NCBI RefSeq assembly: GCF_018252635.1
Contig: NZ_JAGTXM010000001.1
Location: 124,122-188,121 of the forward strand
DNA from: Citrobacter amalonaticus
Lineage (GTDB): Bacteria > Pseudomonadota > Gammaproteobacteria > Enterobacterales > Enterobacteriaceae
Direction: 5' to 3'
Length of the DNA stretch: 64,000 nucleotides
Made by a program: the position numbers and the translations under genes. Each line of letters opens with the position of its first letter. The stretch's first letter is position 1. Positions 1 through 8,264 of this stretch are shown in pieces. The notes below the pieces were generated by a model. That model saw only the letters and a list, made by a program, of their open reading frames with translations. It had not been told where the DNA came from and did not search any database.

Positions 1-130
1 ATTTGCCGGAGCCAGACGGCCCAAGCAGAGCCACCATTTCACCGGAACCGATGTTCAGATCAACCGCATGTAGCGCCTGATGCTGATTGAACGTTTTGGA
101 GAGTTTCTCGACGCGAATAATCGTTTCCAT
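1..130 (-). CDS. phnC: PhnC, phosphonate ABC transporter ATPase (partial, N-terminus only)
   Basis: Only the first 43 codons are present; the rest lies beyond the left edge. The translation opens [14 protein letters not shown] and reaches a Walker A motif (GPSGSGK) right at the edge, as in the ATP-binding subunit of the PhnCDE phosphonate importer. It should act on the cytoplasmic side of the inner membrane. The gene lies downstream of phnA and phnB on the same strand, as in E. coli, where phnC begins the Pho-regulated phosphonate operon. I did not identify a Pho box in the 132 bp before it. The identification is secure from the N-terminal sequence and the neighbours. Confidence 0.93.
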   Translation of the reverse strand, partial: METIIRVEKLSKTFNQHQALHAVDLNIGSGEMVALLGPSGSGK

Positions 131-262
131 GATGCGGCCTCTCTAAAAAAAGTGGCCCCATCGTGGCGGATTAATATGACGTTTGGGTTAAGGGGACGTT
201 ACCTGCCGATGAAGAGTTAAGGTGAGTTTGATGACAGGACGGGAGGCACGCCTCCCGTGAGG

Positions 263-709
263 TTATTCGGTTGGCTGGGGCTGTTTGACGACATTGATCA
301 TCCACGGCACGCCGTAACGATCGCTGACTTTGCCAAAGCCATGCGCCCAGAAGGTTTCCTGCCAGTCCATTTCGATTTGACCCTCAGCGGCGAGATTATC
401 AAACCAGCGCTTCCCTTCGTCGACATTTTGCGTGTCGAGAACCAGCGTGAATCCAGAATAGTGGGCTTTGTCGGAAGAAATGGCATCACTCATCATGATG
501 TCGCTATTGGCAATACGTACGTTGGCGTGAGCAATCGCGGTATCAGGAAACGTCATGCCAGACGGGCAACCGTCTTCGCTGTCCTGCGCCGATTTGGGCA
601 TTTCACCGAAGCTGATTTTATACAGGAGTTCTGCATCCAACGTTTTGTGATAATACGCGATGGCGTCAGCGCAGTTTCCGGCAAAAGAGATGTAGGGACT
701 TAACGGCAT
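263..709 (-). CDS. phnB: PhnB/YjdN, glyoxalase-fold (VOC) protein
   Basis: A 148-residue protein beginning MPLSPYISFAGNCADAI. It belongs to the vicinal oxygen chelate fold, PhnB/YjdN branch; the family's substrate is not settled and it is not needed for phosphonate breakdown. The reading frame could extend 25 codons upstream, but family length and an SD-like TGAGGT about 7 nt before this ATG favour the start given. It lies between phnA and phnC on the same strand, as in E. coli. A REP-type palindrome separates it from phnA. The name comes from position; the biochemical role is unknown. Confidence 0.92.
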   Translation of the reverse strand: MPLSPYISFAGNCADAIAYYHKTLDAELLYKISFGEMPKSAQDSEDGCPSGMTFPDTAIAHANVRIANSDIMMSDAISSDKAHYSGFTLVLDTQNVDEGKRWFDNLAAEGQIEMDWQETFWAHGFGKVSDRYGVPWMINVVKQPQPTE

Positions 710-756
710 AATCTTTACCTCAGGTAAGAGAAGCCAGTTAAGTGTAGTTACCTCAG

Positions 757-782
757 GCCCGGTAAGCGAAGCGCTACCGGGC
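757..782. repeat. REP-like palindrome between phnA and phnB
   Basis: GCCCGGTA and TACCGGGC form perfect 8-bp arms around a GCG/CGC core. This is the usual look of an enterobacterial REP sequence. It lies in the short gap between the phnA stop and the phnB start, where it could stabilise upstream mRNA or bind IHF or gyrase. That role is family knowledge and was not shown here. Confidence 0.7.
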
Positions 783-790
783 AATTTACA

Positions 791-1126
791 TCAGTTCTTT
801 TTCACGAATTCTGATTTCAGCTTCATCGGGCCAAAGCCATCAATTTTGCAATCGATGTTGTGGTCGCCTTCCACCAGACGAATGTTTTTCACTTTCGTGC
901 CGATTTTCAGCATCGAGGAGCTGCCTTTGACTTTCAGATCTTTCACGACGGTGACGCTGTCGCCGTCAGCCAGCAGATTACCGTTGGCATCTTTAACGAT
1001 CGGAGCGTCGTCTTCATGCGCCGGTTCTGCATCGTTCCATTCATGAGCGCATTCCGGGCAGATGTACATGCCGTTATCTTCGTATGTGTATTCGGAGTTG
1101 CATTGTGGGCAGTGGGGTAATGACAT
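791..1126 (-). CDS. phnA: PhnA/YjdM, zinc-ribbon protein
   Basis: A 111-residue protein. The N-terminus carries two CxxC pairs (CPQC near residues 6-9 and CPEC near 24-27) that form a zinc ribbon, followed by an SH3-like C-terminal half. This is the YjdM/PhnA family. It sits beside the phn genes but is not a phosphonoacetate hydrolase in enterobacteria; its role is unknown. The start was chosen because GAGGAAA lies just upstream of this ATG. Longer in-frame starts lack an SD and add sequence absent from the family. It is divergent from crfC across a 526-bp gap. Confidence 0.93.
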   Translation of the reverse strand: MSLPHCPQCNSEYTYEDNGMYICPECAHEWNDAEPAHEDDAPIVKDANGNLLADGDSVTVVKDLKVKGSSSMLKIGTKVKNIRLVEGDHNIDCKIDGFGPMKLKSEFVKKN

Positions 1127-1652
1127 GTCGATTTCCTCAAAAGTCAGCAAGGGCAAACGCGCCCAAAAAATGGCAGATTGCCGAAAAAGGACGCAATTAT
1201 ACACAAAATCCTTAACGTTGTCGGGACTACTCCGTTTTTAAGGTAAATACCGTACTGTGACCGCAACCTGTCTGCCAGACAAAAAAACGCGCTAATATTT
1301 TTAAGGGAAATTGCTACCGTTTGTTATTTGAGATAAGGTGACGAGAAATATTTGAAATAATTGGCTGGTCGAGTTTCAGTTAAGGGTCGATTACATCATC
1401 TCTCCCCTTATTTTTGGTAGGTGTAATTAATCAGGGTTGGTCTGGTTTTTTATAAAACTGAACTACGCTTTTTACTTTCTCATGTTAATGAACATTATTC
1501 AAAAATAACAGTTGAAACAATAAGTTAATTAAGATTGGTAGATTAATTTATAAATTCCTTTTTCCATACGTAATTATTAAAGCCGAATATTCACTAATAA
1601 ACGAAACGGCTAAATAAAAGCAATAAGAATTTGCGTTAAGGAAACATTTTTT
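1127..1652. other. Intergenic region between phnA and crfC
   Basis: No credible gene is visible. The half next to crfC is clearly AT-rich, with runs such as AATTAATTTATAAATTC around 1540-1556, and must contain the crfC promoter. The phnA promoter must lie near 1130-1250. I could not assign -35/-10 boxes or a named operator with confidence. Confidence 0.6.
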
Positions 1653-4007
1653 ATGTACACACAGACAATATATGAATTGAGCCAGGAAGCGGAACGCTTG
1701 CTGATGCTCTCTTTAGAGCATCTGAAGACCGTAAAAAAAATGCCAACGGCTACTCTGGAGGGGGGGGCCGCATTAAAGAGTGAGGATGACCGCAACGTTC
1801 AGGCCATGCATTTCAGCTCCCGGGGAGGGGAGGCCCAGCAGGCCACGTTAAGCAATGAGTTGCGAAAAATCTCGCGGCTGGAAATGGTACTGGCGATTGT
1901 CGGCACCATGAAGGCGGGCAAATCGACGACGATCAATGCCATTGTCGGGACAGAAGTGCTGCCCAATCGCAACCGTCCGATGACCGCGCTGCCAACGCTG
2001 ATCCGCCATACGCCCGGTCAGAAAGAACCGGTGTTGCATTTTTCCCACGTCGCGCCCATCGATGCGCTGATGAAGACCCTGCAAAAGAGCATGCATGCCT
2101 GCGATCGACAGAATCTGACGCAGGTGCTGGAAATTGATAAAGATATGAATGGCCTCATGCAGCGCATCGAAAGAGGGGAAGCGTTCGAGCGCCACTATCT
2201 CGGCGCACAGCCAATCTTTCACTGCCTGAAAAGCCTTAACGATTTGGTGCGTCTGTCGAAAGCGCTGGACGTGGATTTTCCCTTTTCAGCCTATGCGGCG
2301 ATTGAGCATATTCCGGTGATTGAGGTGGAATTTGTTCACCTGGCGGGGCTGGAGAACTATCCGGGTCAACTGACGTTACTGGATACGCCCGGGCCAAATG
2401 AAGCCGGGCAGCCGCATCTGCAAAAAATGCTCAATGAACAACTGGCGCGCGCCTCCGCTGTGCTGGCGGTAATGGATTATACGCAGTTGAAATCCATTTC
2501 CGATGAAGAGGTGCGTCAGGCCATCGCCGCGGTAGGAAAATCGGTGCCGTTGTATGCGCTGGTGAATAAATTCGACCAGAAAGATCGCAACAGCGATGAT
2601 GAAGAGCAGGTGAGAGCGCTGATTTCCGGCACCCTGATGAAGGGCTGTATTCATCCGGCGCAAATTTATCCGGTCTCCTCGATGTGGGGATATCTGGCCA
2701 ATCGGGCGCGCCATGAGCTGGCCAATCACGGTCATCTGCCGGATCACGAAGAGCAGCGCTGGGTACAGGACTTTGCTGAAGCCGCGCTGGGGCGGCGCTG
2801 GCGAAGCGCCGATTTGGATGATATTGAACACCTGCGCCATGCGGCGGATTTGCTGTGGGAAGACTCGCTGTTCGAACAGCCGATCCGGACCTTAATTCAT
2901 GCCGCCTATGCGAATGCGTCACTGTATGCACTGCGTTCCGCCTCGCATAAATTGTTGAATTATGCCCATAGCGCACGCGAATATCTGGAGTTCCGCTATC
3001 ACTGTCTGACGGTGACCTTTGACACGCTGCAGCAAAATATCGTGCGTCTGGAAGCGGATATGCAGCAACTGAAGGTGAGCCAGGATAGCGTCAGCGATGA
3101 AATCCACCATGAGGTCGGGCTGGCGCTGACGTCGGCTAACGGTTTCCTCAACCAGCAACAGGCCACGATCTTGCGCAACATCGAGACCTTTTTCAGTCGC
3201 GAACAGCTCCTGAAACTGTCGCGTGGCGATAGCTGGTCGCCGCTGCCGCAGGCGGGGCTTGACGGAGAGATGCTGGTGCTGCACGACGAAGCGCAAGCGC
3301 AGGTGATCCTCAGCAAGCTACGTTCCGCCTGTGAGGGCGTCCTGCTGGCGGCGCAGGAAAACATCAGTCGCGATCTGGCGATGCGTTTTGAACAGCTGGA
3401 AGCCACGCTCAGCCGGTCGCTGAACGAAGCGATGCGCCCTATCGAAATGCGGGTGAAAGAGGAGCTGAGTCATGCGGGATTTCGCCCCCGGATCCGTTTT
3501 CCGGCCTTTCACTCCTCTATGTTTAATTTCACGACGCACCAGTTATTCAGCGATGCGATTGCCCAGCAGGACCGCGTCGAAAGCGATGAACCACGTGTGA
3601 GCGGGGTGCGTGAAACATTCTCCCGTTGGCTGAACCAGCCGAACTGGAGCTGGAATGATGAGGTCGAAGCGAAGACACGCTATCTGATAGATATCAATGC
3701 GCTGCATCAGAGCCTGGTGGAGTACGTCAGCCACTTCTGCCAACAAATTCGTAAAGCTTTAGCCGCGCAGGTCGATGTTTCAGTTACGGCGGGTATGGCA
3801 ACGTTTTTTGCCGATTTCTCATTGTGCCTGGCGGGATTGCAGGAGAGCCTGCGCGAAAGTTTACTGGTTCGTCAGCAGAATGAATCGGCTGTTCAGAGTC
3901 TGAGTCAGCAGTTGCAGCACAGTATTGCCGCGACTGCCTGGATTTATGAGGACTCCCGTCTGCTCCGTGACGACATTCAAACCCTTTTTGTGGCCGAACA
4001 CACATGA
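1653..4007 (+). CDS. crfC: CrfC (YjdA), dynamin-like GTPase
   Basis: A 784-residue dynamin-family GTPase. The P-loop is GTMKAGKST (residues 84-92), followed by the G3 motif DTPGP and the G4 motif NKFD. The C-terminal half is mainly helical, as expected for a dynamin stalk. The E. coli homologue CrfC/YjdA is reported to bind the DNA sliding clamp and affect sister-fork cohesion, and has also been linked to motility and biofilm. The region at residues 28-65, between the conserved N-terminus and the GTPase domain, looks longer than I recall in E. coli and includes a run of eight G around 1757-1767, so a length check is sensible. It overlaps yjcZ by ATGA. Confidence 0.93.
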   Translation: MYTQTIYELSQEAERLLMLSLEHLKTVKKMPTATLEGGAALKSEDDRNVQAMHFSSRGGEAQQATLSNELRKISRLEMVLAIVGTMKAGKSTTINAIVGTEVLPNRNRPMTALPTLIRHTPGQKEPVLHFSHVAPIDALMKTLQKSMHACDRQNLTQVLEIDKDMNGLMQRIERGEAFERHYLGAQPIFHCLKSLNDLVRLSKALDVDFPFSAYAAIEHIPVIEVEFVHLAGLENYPGQLTLLDTPGPNEAGQPHLQKMLNEQLARASAVLAVMDYTQLKSISDEEVRQAIAAVGKSVPLYALVNKFDQKDRNSDDEEQVRALISGTLMKGCIHPAQIYPVSSMWGYLANRARHELANHGHLPDHEEQRWVQDFAEAALGRRWRSADLDDIEHLRHAADLLWEDSLFEQPIRTLIHAAYANASLYALRSASHKLLNYAHSAREYLEFRYHCLTVTFDTLQQNIVRLEADMQQLKVSQDSVSDEIHHEVGLALTSANGFLNQQQATILRNIETFFSREQLLKLSRGDSWSPLPQAGLDGEMLVLHDEAQAQVILSKLRSACEGVLLAAQENISRDLAMRFEQLEATLSRSLNEAMRPIEMRVKEELSHAGFRPRIRFPAFHSSMFNFTTHQLFSDAIAQQDRVESDEPRVSGVRETFSRWLNQPNWSWNDEVEAKTRYLIDINALHQSLVEYVSHFCQQIRKALAAQVDVSVTAGMATFFADFSLCLAGLQESLRESLLVRQQNESAVQSLSQQLQHSIAATAWIYEDSRLLRDDIQTLFVAEHT

Positions 4008-4894
4008 CAAACGCGTTACTGGAAGGCCCCGGACGGACGCTGGAGTGTATCCACCCGAAGTTTATGGTCGATCTGGTTCAGGGAGAAGAACCGAAACGGG
4101 CAGGCGATACTCTGCAACAGCAGCAGTTTCGCGAGCGCCTGACGCAGGAGATTCTGTCCCAGACGCAGCTGCGGGCGTGGGCGATGGCCGGGATGTTCAA
4201 CGAACATCTGATGATGCGCCTGAAGCTGGTGGAAAAGCTGGCGGGTATGCTCGACCCGGGCCACCTGGCGCTGACGCGGATCTCCGCGCGACTCCAGGCG
4301 CTACAACAGATGGATCTCTCTCGCGGGCCATCCATCCCAGGACTGGCTCAGCAACTTACCACTCTCAGCGAGTGGTTTTGCCAGCGCAGTGCCTGGAAGG
4401 AGAAGGCGCTGAGCCAGCGTGGCCTCACGGTCCAGGCCGGGGAACACAGTGAACAGGTGTTTACCCGCTGGCTGGCGGGGGCTTATGAAGGATGGTCGCT
4501 GCCGGGGCGTTGTTTCATTGCGCTCGAAGAGTTGCGGTGGGGAGCGTTTGGCGATGCCTGCCGTCTGGCGAATCCGGACGTGGCGGTGATGCTGAAAGAT
4601 AATCTCCGGGCGATGGCGACAAACTACCTGGCCCATAGTATCAATGCCGCGCCGACGACGCGTCACTATTATCATCAGTGGTTGAGTGCCAGCGCGACCG
4701 CCGGTTCAGGCGAATACAGTAATATGCTGAGCTGGCTGGGAGACTGGTGTGAGGCGGATAAACATCCGGTGTGCTGGTCTGTGACACAGCGCTGGCAGAC
4801 GGTTGCGCTGGGTATGCCGCGACTCTGTTCGGCAAAGCGACTGGTGGATGCGATGGTTGAAGAGGTGTTTCCGCCCTCTCCCCTCAGGTTTTGA
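4004..4894 (+). CDS. yjcZ: YjcZ, partner of CrfC
   Basis: A 296-residue soluble protein beginning MTNALLEGPGRTLECIHPKF, recognised as the enterobacterial YjcZ family encoded directly after crfC. The ATG overlaps the crfC stop (ATGA), so the two are translationally coupled. No signal peptide, membrane helix or catalytic motif is visible. In E. coli YjdA and YjcZ act in the same pathway, reported from suppression of motility phenotypes; the molecular function is not known. The stop codon sits inside a terminator-like stem-loop facing kdgT. Confidence 0.9.
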   Translation: MTNALLEGPGRTLECIHPKFMVDLVQGEEPKRAGDTLQQQQFRERLTQEILSQTQLRAWAMAGMFNEHLMMRLKLVEKLAGMLDPGHLALTRISARLQALQQMDLSRGPSIPGLAQQLTTLSEWFCQRSAWKEKALSQRGLTVQAGEHSEQVFTRWLAGAYEGWSLPGRCFIALEELRWGAFGDACRLANPDVAVMLKDNLRAMATNYLAHSINAAPTTRHYYHQWLSASATAGSGEYSNMLSWLGDWCEADKHPVCWSVTQRWQTVALGMPRLCSAKRLVDAMVEEVFPPSPLRF

Positions 4895-4905
4895 GAGGAG
4901 AGGGC
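4873..4905. terminator. Stem-loop between convergent yjcZ and kdgT
   Basis: GCCCTCTCCCCTCA and TGAGAGGAGAGGGC pair as a 14-bp stem with one mismatch around a 5-nt loop, overlapping the yjcZ stop codon. It lies where two converging transcripts meet. There is no good U-tract on either strand, so efficient intrinsic termination is uncertain. Confidence 0.55.
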
Positions 4906-4911
4906 TGATGA

Positions 4912-5910
4912 TCAGTGGTTTGCGGATTCCGCTGTCGTTTCTTCCGCCGCCGCAGGCGCCGGAAGCCTGGCGAAGCGTTTGGCGTAGAGCGCGGTAATAA
5001 TCGGCACCAGAATCGCCGTGACCACGACGCTGGCGGCGACCAGCGCCGTCGCGGAGGCGGCGACCGGTTCAAACGCCGGGTTGATTTGCGCGATAATCAC
5101 CGGGTTGGCAACGGCGGCACCTGCCGCAGAGGACGCCGCGACACCTGCTGTACCATTACCACCACCGATCACACGGTCAGCAATAATCAGCGGAATACCG
5201 GTGATAACAATCACCGCCACACCCAACAGGATGCCCAGCAGACCGGTATCTACAATTACGCCTAGGTTAATGGTGTTACCCAGCGCAAAGCCGAAGAACG
5301 GAATCAGTACCGGCGTTGCTTTGCTGAAGAACGCACGCAGATCGTGGTCAAGGTTGCCCAGCGTGAAGCCTACCAGGAACGGCAGTACCGCGCCGATAAA
5401 GTGATGCGGCTCAAAGGAACCCAGACCCGCAGCGCCCAGAATCACCATCGTCATCAGCGGACCGGATTCCAGGGACATCAGAACGAACGCGCCGGACTCT
5501 TCTTTCGTCCCATACTGATTCATCAGGCTGGCATACAGACCGCCGTTGGTCATATCCATCGCGGACACAATCGCCAGCACGGAAAGACCGGCAAAGAAAC
5601 CGGTCTGAATACCGGTATCCGGAATAAACGAGGCGGCAATCATTGCCACTGCCCACGCCACGGCAATTTTGGTAATCACCAGCGTGCCGGATTTACGCAG
5701 GACCGTACCTGTCGCGCGTAAATCAATCGATGCACCAATACAGAAGAACCACACAGCAAGAATCGGTACCGTGCCGGTAATCATGCCTTTTGTAAAGGAA
5801 CCAAAATAAGCACCGGTATTCGGCGCCAGGGTATTTACAACCGCACCCAGCAGCAATGGAATCAACATCATCCCACCAGGGATGCGTTCAATGGTGGCTT
5901 TAATTCTCAT
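4912..5910 (-). CDS. kdgT: KdgT-type 2-keto-3-deoxygluconate permease
   Basis: A 332-residue hydrophobic protein with about ten membrane segments. It closely follows E. coli KdgT: IPGGMML near the N-terminus, [26 protein letters not shown], and [12 protein letters not shown]. KdgT imports 2-keto-3-deoxygluconate with protons for hexuronate and pectin-derived sugar catabolism. The start is the ATG after GAGGAC; 10 upstream codons have no SD. In E. coli K-12 yjcZ and proP are adjacent and kdgT lies elsewhere, so this copy is an insertion or relocation relative to that order. No kdgK or kdgA is nearby. A KdgR-like dyad lies about 210 bp upstream. Confidence 0.9.
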   Translation of the reverse strand: MRIKATIERIPGGMMLIPLLLGAVVNTLAPNTGAYFGSFTKGMITGTVPILAVWFFCIGASIDLRATGTVLRKSGTLVITKIAVAWAVAMIAASFIPDTGIQTGFFAGLSVLAIVSAMDMTNGGLYASLMNQYGTKEESGAFVLMSLESGPLMTMVILGAAGLGSFEPHHFIGAVLPFLVGFTLGNLDHDLRAFFSKATPVLIPFFGFALGNTINLGVIVDTGLLGILLGVAVIVITGIPLIIADRVIGGGNGTAGVAASSAAGAAVANPVIIAQINPAFEPVAASATALVAASVVVTAILVPIITALYAKRFARLPAPAAAEETTAESANH

Positions 5911-6119
5911 AAATGTCCTCACTTCTTGCCCGTGGAACATACGGACAAGGTGGCAAAAATATTAAAATTCAGAAGGTTGCATCTAACCAGAAGGCAGGAA
6001 AGTCTGCGTTCTCTTTATGTTTTCGTAGCGATAGCACTTTGTATCGGCGCTTTTCGCTTCCCGGTGGTATTACATCGACTATTATCTTGCATTCATTGGA
6101 ATGCTGATTCAATCAAAAC

Positions 6120-6132
6120 GAAACAGTGTTTT
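6120..6132. promoter_or_regulatory. Candidate KdgR operator upstream of kdgT
   Basis: GAAACAGTGTTTT fits the KdgR core RAAAYRYYRTTTY at 12 of 13 positions and is flanked by A-rich and T-rich sequence as usual for this operator. E. coli kdgT is KdgR-repressed. The distance to the kdgT start (about 210 bp) is long, so this is a suggestion only. Confidence 0.35.
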
Positions 6133-6376
6133 AGTTATCTTTGTCACATAATCAATGTAAACATTCCAGCGCGATCTGAATATTTAAAATTACCGTAAAG
6201 AAGTTGTGAAAAATGAGAGGGTATTACCTGGCAGAATAATAATCACAGCAGTGACTTTTTATAAAGTAAGCGCAACAAAATAGAGATCGAAAACGTAAAA
6301 AAGAACAACTCTGCGCTTTAAAAAAAGAGACTCAGGATCACCTTATTTACCTCCGTTGACGAAACCCAAACATATA

Positions 6377-6392
6377 TGTGAAGTTGATCACA
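6377..6392. promoter_or_regulatory. CRP site of the proP P1 promoter
   Basis: TGTGA-N6-TCACA is a perfect CRP consensus. In E. coli the same site overlaps proP P1, where CRP binds and represses in an osmotically controlled way. The bases that follow resemble the E. coli proP leader, which supports the same use here. Confidence 0.8.
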
Positions 6393-6609
6393 ATTTTAAA
6401 CACTGGTAGGGTAGATAGCTCATTAACCGCCCAAATCAGGCGTCAACAGGTTCGGTTGTACAGGCCTTAACCAGTCCGTGTAAGTAAACCTGCTACGCTT
6501 GTTACAGGAGTTGCGTCTGAGCAACCCCGCGCTCGACGGTGACGTTCGCGCTCAGTGCGCCAATGCAGTCGATATGCCGCGAGACAGGGCTTAGTCTACG
6601 AGGACAGCT

Positions 6610-8112
6610 ATGCTGAAAAGGAAAAAAGTAAAACCGATTACGCTTCGCGACGTCACGATTATCGATGACGGTAAATTGAGAAAAGCGATTACCGCCGCGT
6701 CGTTGGGTAACGCGATGGAGTGGTTTGATTTTGGGGTATATGGGTTTGTTGCCTACGCATTAGGTAAAGTGTTCTTTCCGGGGGCTGACCCCAGCGTGCA
6801 GATGATTGCCGCCCTTGCTACTTTCTCTGTTCCCTTTCTGATTCGTCCGCTCGGTGGTTTGTTCTTCGGTATGCTCGGTGATAAATATGGTCGCCAGAAG
6901 ATCCTTGCCATTACCATTGTGATTATGTCGATCAGTACCTTCTGTATCGGCCTGATACCGTCTTACGCCTCGATAGGCATCTGGGCACCGATCCTGCTGC
7001 TGTTGTGTAAAATGGCACAGGGCTTCTCCGTCGGCGGTGAGTACACGGGCGCGTCGATCTTTGTGGCCGAATATTCCCCGGACCGTAAACGCGGTTTTAT
7101 GGGAAGCTGGCTGGATTTCGGCTCTATTGCCGGGTTTGTGCTGGGTGCGGGCGTTGTAGTCCTGATCTCGACAGTGGTCGGAGAAGAGAACTTCCTGGAA
7201 TGGGGCTGGCGTATTCCGTTCTTTATCGCCCTGCCGTTAGGGATAATTGGACTCTATCTGCGTCATGCGCTGGAAGAGACGCCGGCGTTCCAGCAGCACG
7301 TCGATAAACTGGAACAGGGCGACCGCGAAGGGTTGCAGGACGGACCGAAAGTCTCCTTTAAAGAGATTGCCACTAAGCACTGGCGCAGCCTGCTGGCCTG
7401 TATTGGTCTGGTGATTGCTACCAACGTCACCTACTACATGCTGTTGACCTATATGCCGAGCTATCTGTCGCATAACCTGCATTACTCTGAAGATCACGGC
7501 GTGCTGATTATCATCGCTATTATGATCGGGATGCTGTTTGTCCAGCCGGTGATGGGACTGCTGAGTGACCGTTTTGGTCGTCGTCCGTTCGTGATCATGG
7601 GTAGCATCGCGCTGTTTGCGCTGGCAATTCCGGCCTTCATTCTGATTAACAGCAATATCATCGGCCTGATTTTTGCTGGTCTGCTGATGCTGGCGGTGAT
7701 CCTCAACTGCTTCACCGGGGTAATGGCTTCTTCATTACCGGCTATGTTCCCGACCCACATTCGTTACAGTGCGCTGGCGGCGGCATTTAATATTTCTGTA
7801 CTGATTGCGGGTCTGACGCCAACGCTGGCGGCCTGGCTGGTGGAAAGCTCGCAGAATCTGATGATGCCGGCTTACTACCTGATGGTTATCGCGGTGATTG
7901 GTTTCATCACGGGGATCACCATGAAAGAGACTGCGAATCAGCCGCTGAAAGGGGCAACGCCTGCCGCCTCGGATATTCAGGAAGCGAAAGAAATTCTCGG
8001 TGAGCACTACGATAATATCGAGCAGAAAATTGAGGATATCGATCAGGAGATTGCGGATCTGCAGGCGAAGCGTACGCGCCTGGTGCAGCAGCATCCGCGG
8101 ATTGACGAGTAA
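6610..8112 (+). CDS. proP: ProP, proline/glycine betaine:H+ symporter
   Basis: A 500-residue major facilitator protein, nearly identical to E. coli ProP over most of its length and identical in size. It shows 12 membrane segments, the MFS loop motif GDKYGRQK, and a repeat of it (SDRFGRRP) in the second half. The C-terminal tail after about residue 455 is a heptad-repeat coiled coil (from EHYDNIEQKIEDIDQEI onward) that tunes the osmotic activation point. It imports proline, betaine and ectoine under high osmolality. Regulation by CRP, and by Fis and RpoS at P2, is known in E. coli; only the CRP site is directly evident here. Confidence 0.97.
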   Translation: MLKRKKVKPITLRDVTIIDDGKLRKAITAASLGNAMEWFDFGVYGFVAYALGKVFFPGADPSVQMIAALATFSVPFLIRPLGGLFFGMLGDKYGRQKILAITIVIMSISTFCIGLIPSYASIGIWAPILLLLCKMAQGFSVGGEYTGASIFVAEYSPDRKRGFMGSWLDFGSIAGFVLGAGVVVLISTVVGEENFLEWGWRIPFFIALPLGIIGLYLRHALEETPAFQQHVDKLEQGDREGLQDGPKVSFKEIATKHWRSLLACIGLVIATNVTYYMLLTYMPSYLSHNLHYSEDHGVLIIIAIMIGMLFVQPVMGLLSDRFGRRPFVIMGSIALFALAIPAFILINSNIIGLIFAGLLMLAVILNCFTGVMASSLPAMFPTHIRYSALAAAFNISVLIAGLTPTLAAWLVESSQNLMMPAYYLMVIAVIGFITGITMKETANQPLKGATPAASDIQEAKEILGEHYDNIEQKIEDIDQEIADLQAKRTRLVQQHPRIDE

Positions 8113-8114
8113 AG

Positions 8115-8131
8115 CTTAAGGTTTGCTTAAT
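8115..8131 (+). promoter_or_regulatory. PmrA (BasR) box upstream of pmrR
   Basis: CTTAAGGTTTGCTTAAT fits YTTAAK-N5-YTTAAK exactly. It starts 3 bp after the proP stop and 43 bp before the pmrR start, on the same strand. PmrR is known in Salmonella as a PmrA-activated gene, so the site fits its expected control. Confidence 0.85.
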
Positions 8132-8174
8132 CTCTGGCTGGCACACTCTCTTCCATACCCTGGAGGAGAGTGTG

Positions 8175-8264
8175 ATGAAACAACGTATTTATGAAAGTGT
8201 AACGACCATGTTCAGTGTACTGATTGTCAGTAGCTTCCTGTACATTTGGGTTTCAACTTACTAA
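8175..8264 (+). CDS. pmrR: PmrR, small membrane peptide that modulates LpxT
   Basis: A 29-residue peptide, MKQRIYESVTTM then a hydrophobic segment ending in FLYIWVSTY. It closely resembles E. coli and Salmonella PmrR. A strong SD (GGAGGAGAG) lies 6 nt before the ATG, and a perfect PmrA box lies further upstream. In Salmonella, PmrR inserts in the inner membrane and inhibits LpxT, freeing lipid A phosphate for modification by EptA, so it belongs functionally with basRS and eptA. Its last 4 bases overlap the 3' end of basS on the opposite strand. Standard length cut-offs miss it. Confidence 0.88.
   Translation: MKQRIYESVTTMFSVLIVSSFLYIWVSTY

Larger units (their letters stand above)
5911..6609. 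other. Divergent promoter region of kdgT and proP
   Basis: A 699-bp region with no convincing gene. A KdgR-like element lies at 6120-6132 on the kdgT side. The proP side holds an ideal CRP site at 6377-6392, followed by about 215 bp that aligns by eye with the E. coli proP P1/P2 leader. Two small open frames near 5913-6198 lack an SD and family resemblance and were not called. Confidence 0.6.

Noticed and set aside
5913-6198. Two overlapping small plus-strand frames in the kdgT-proP gap
   Set aside because: Poor start context, no family match, and they overlap the expected kdgT promoter region.
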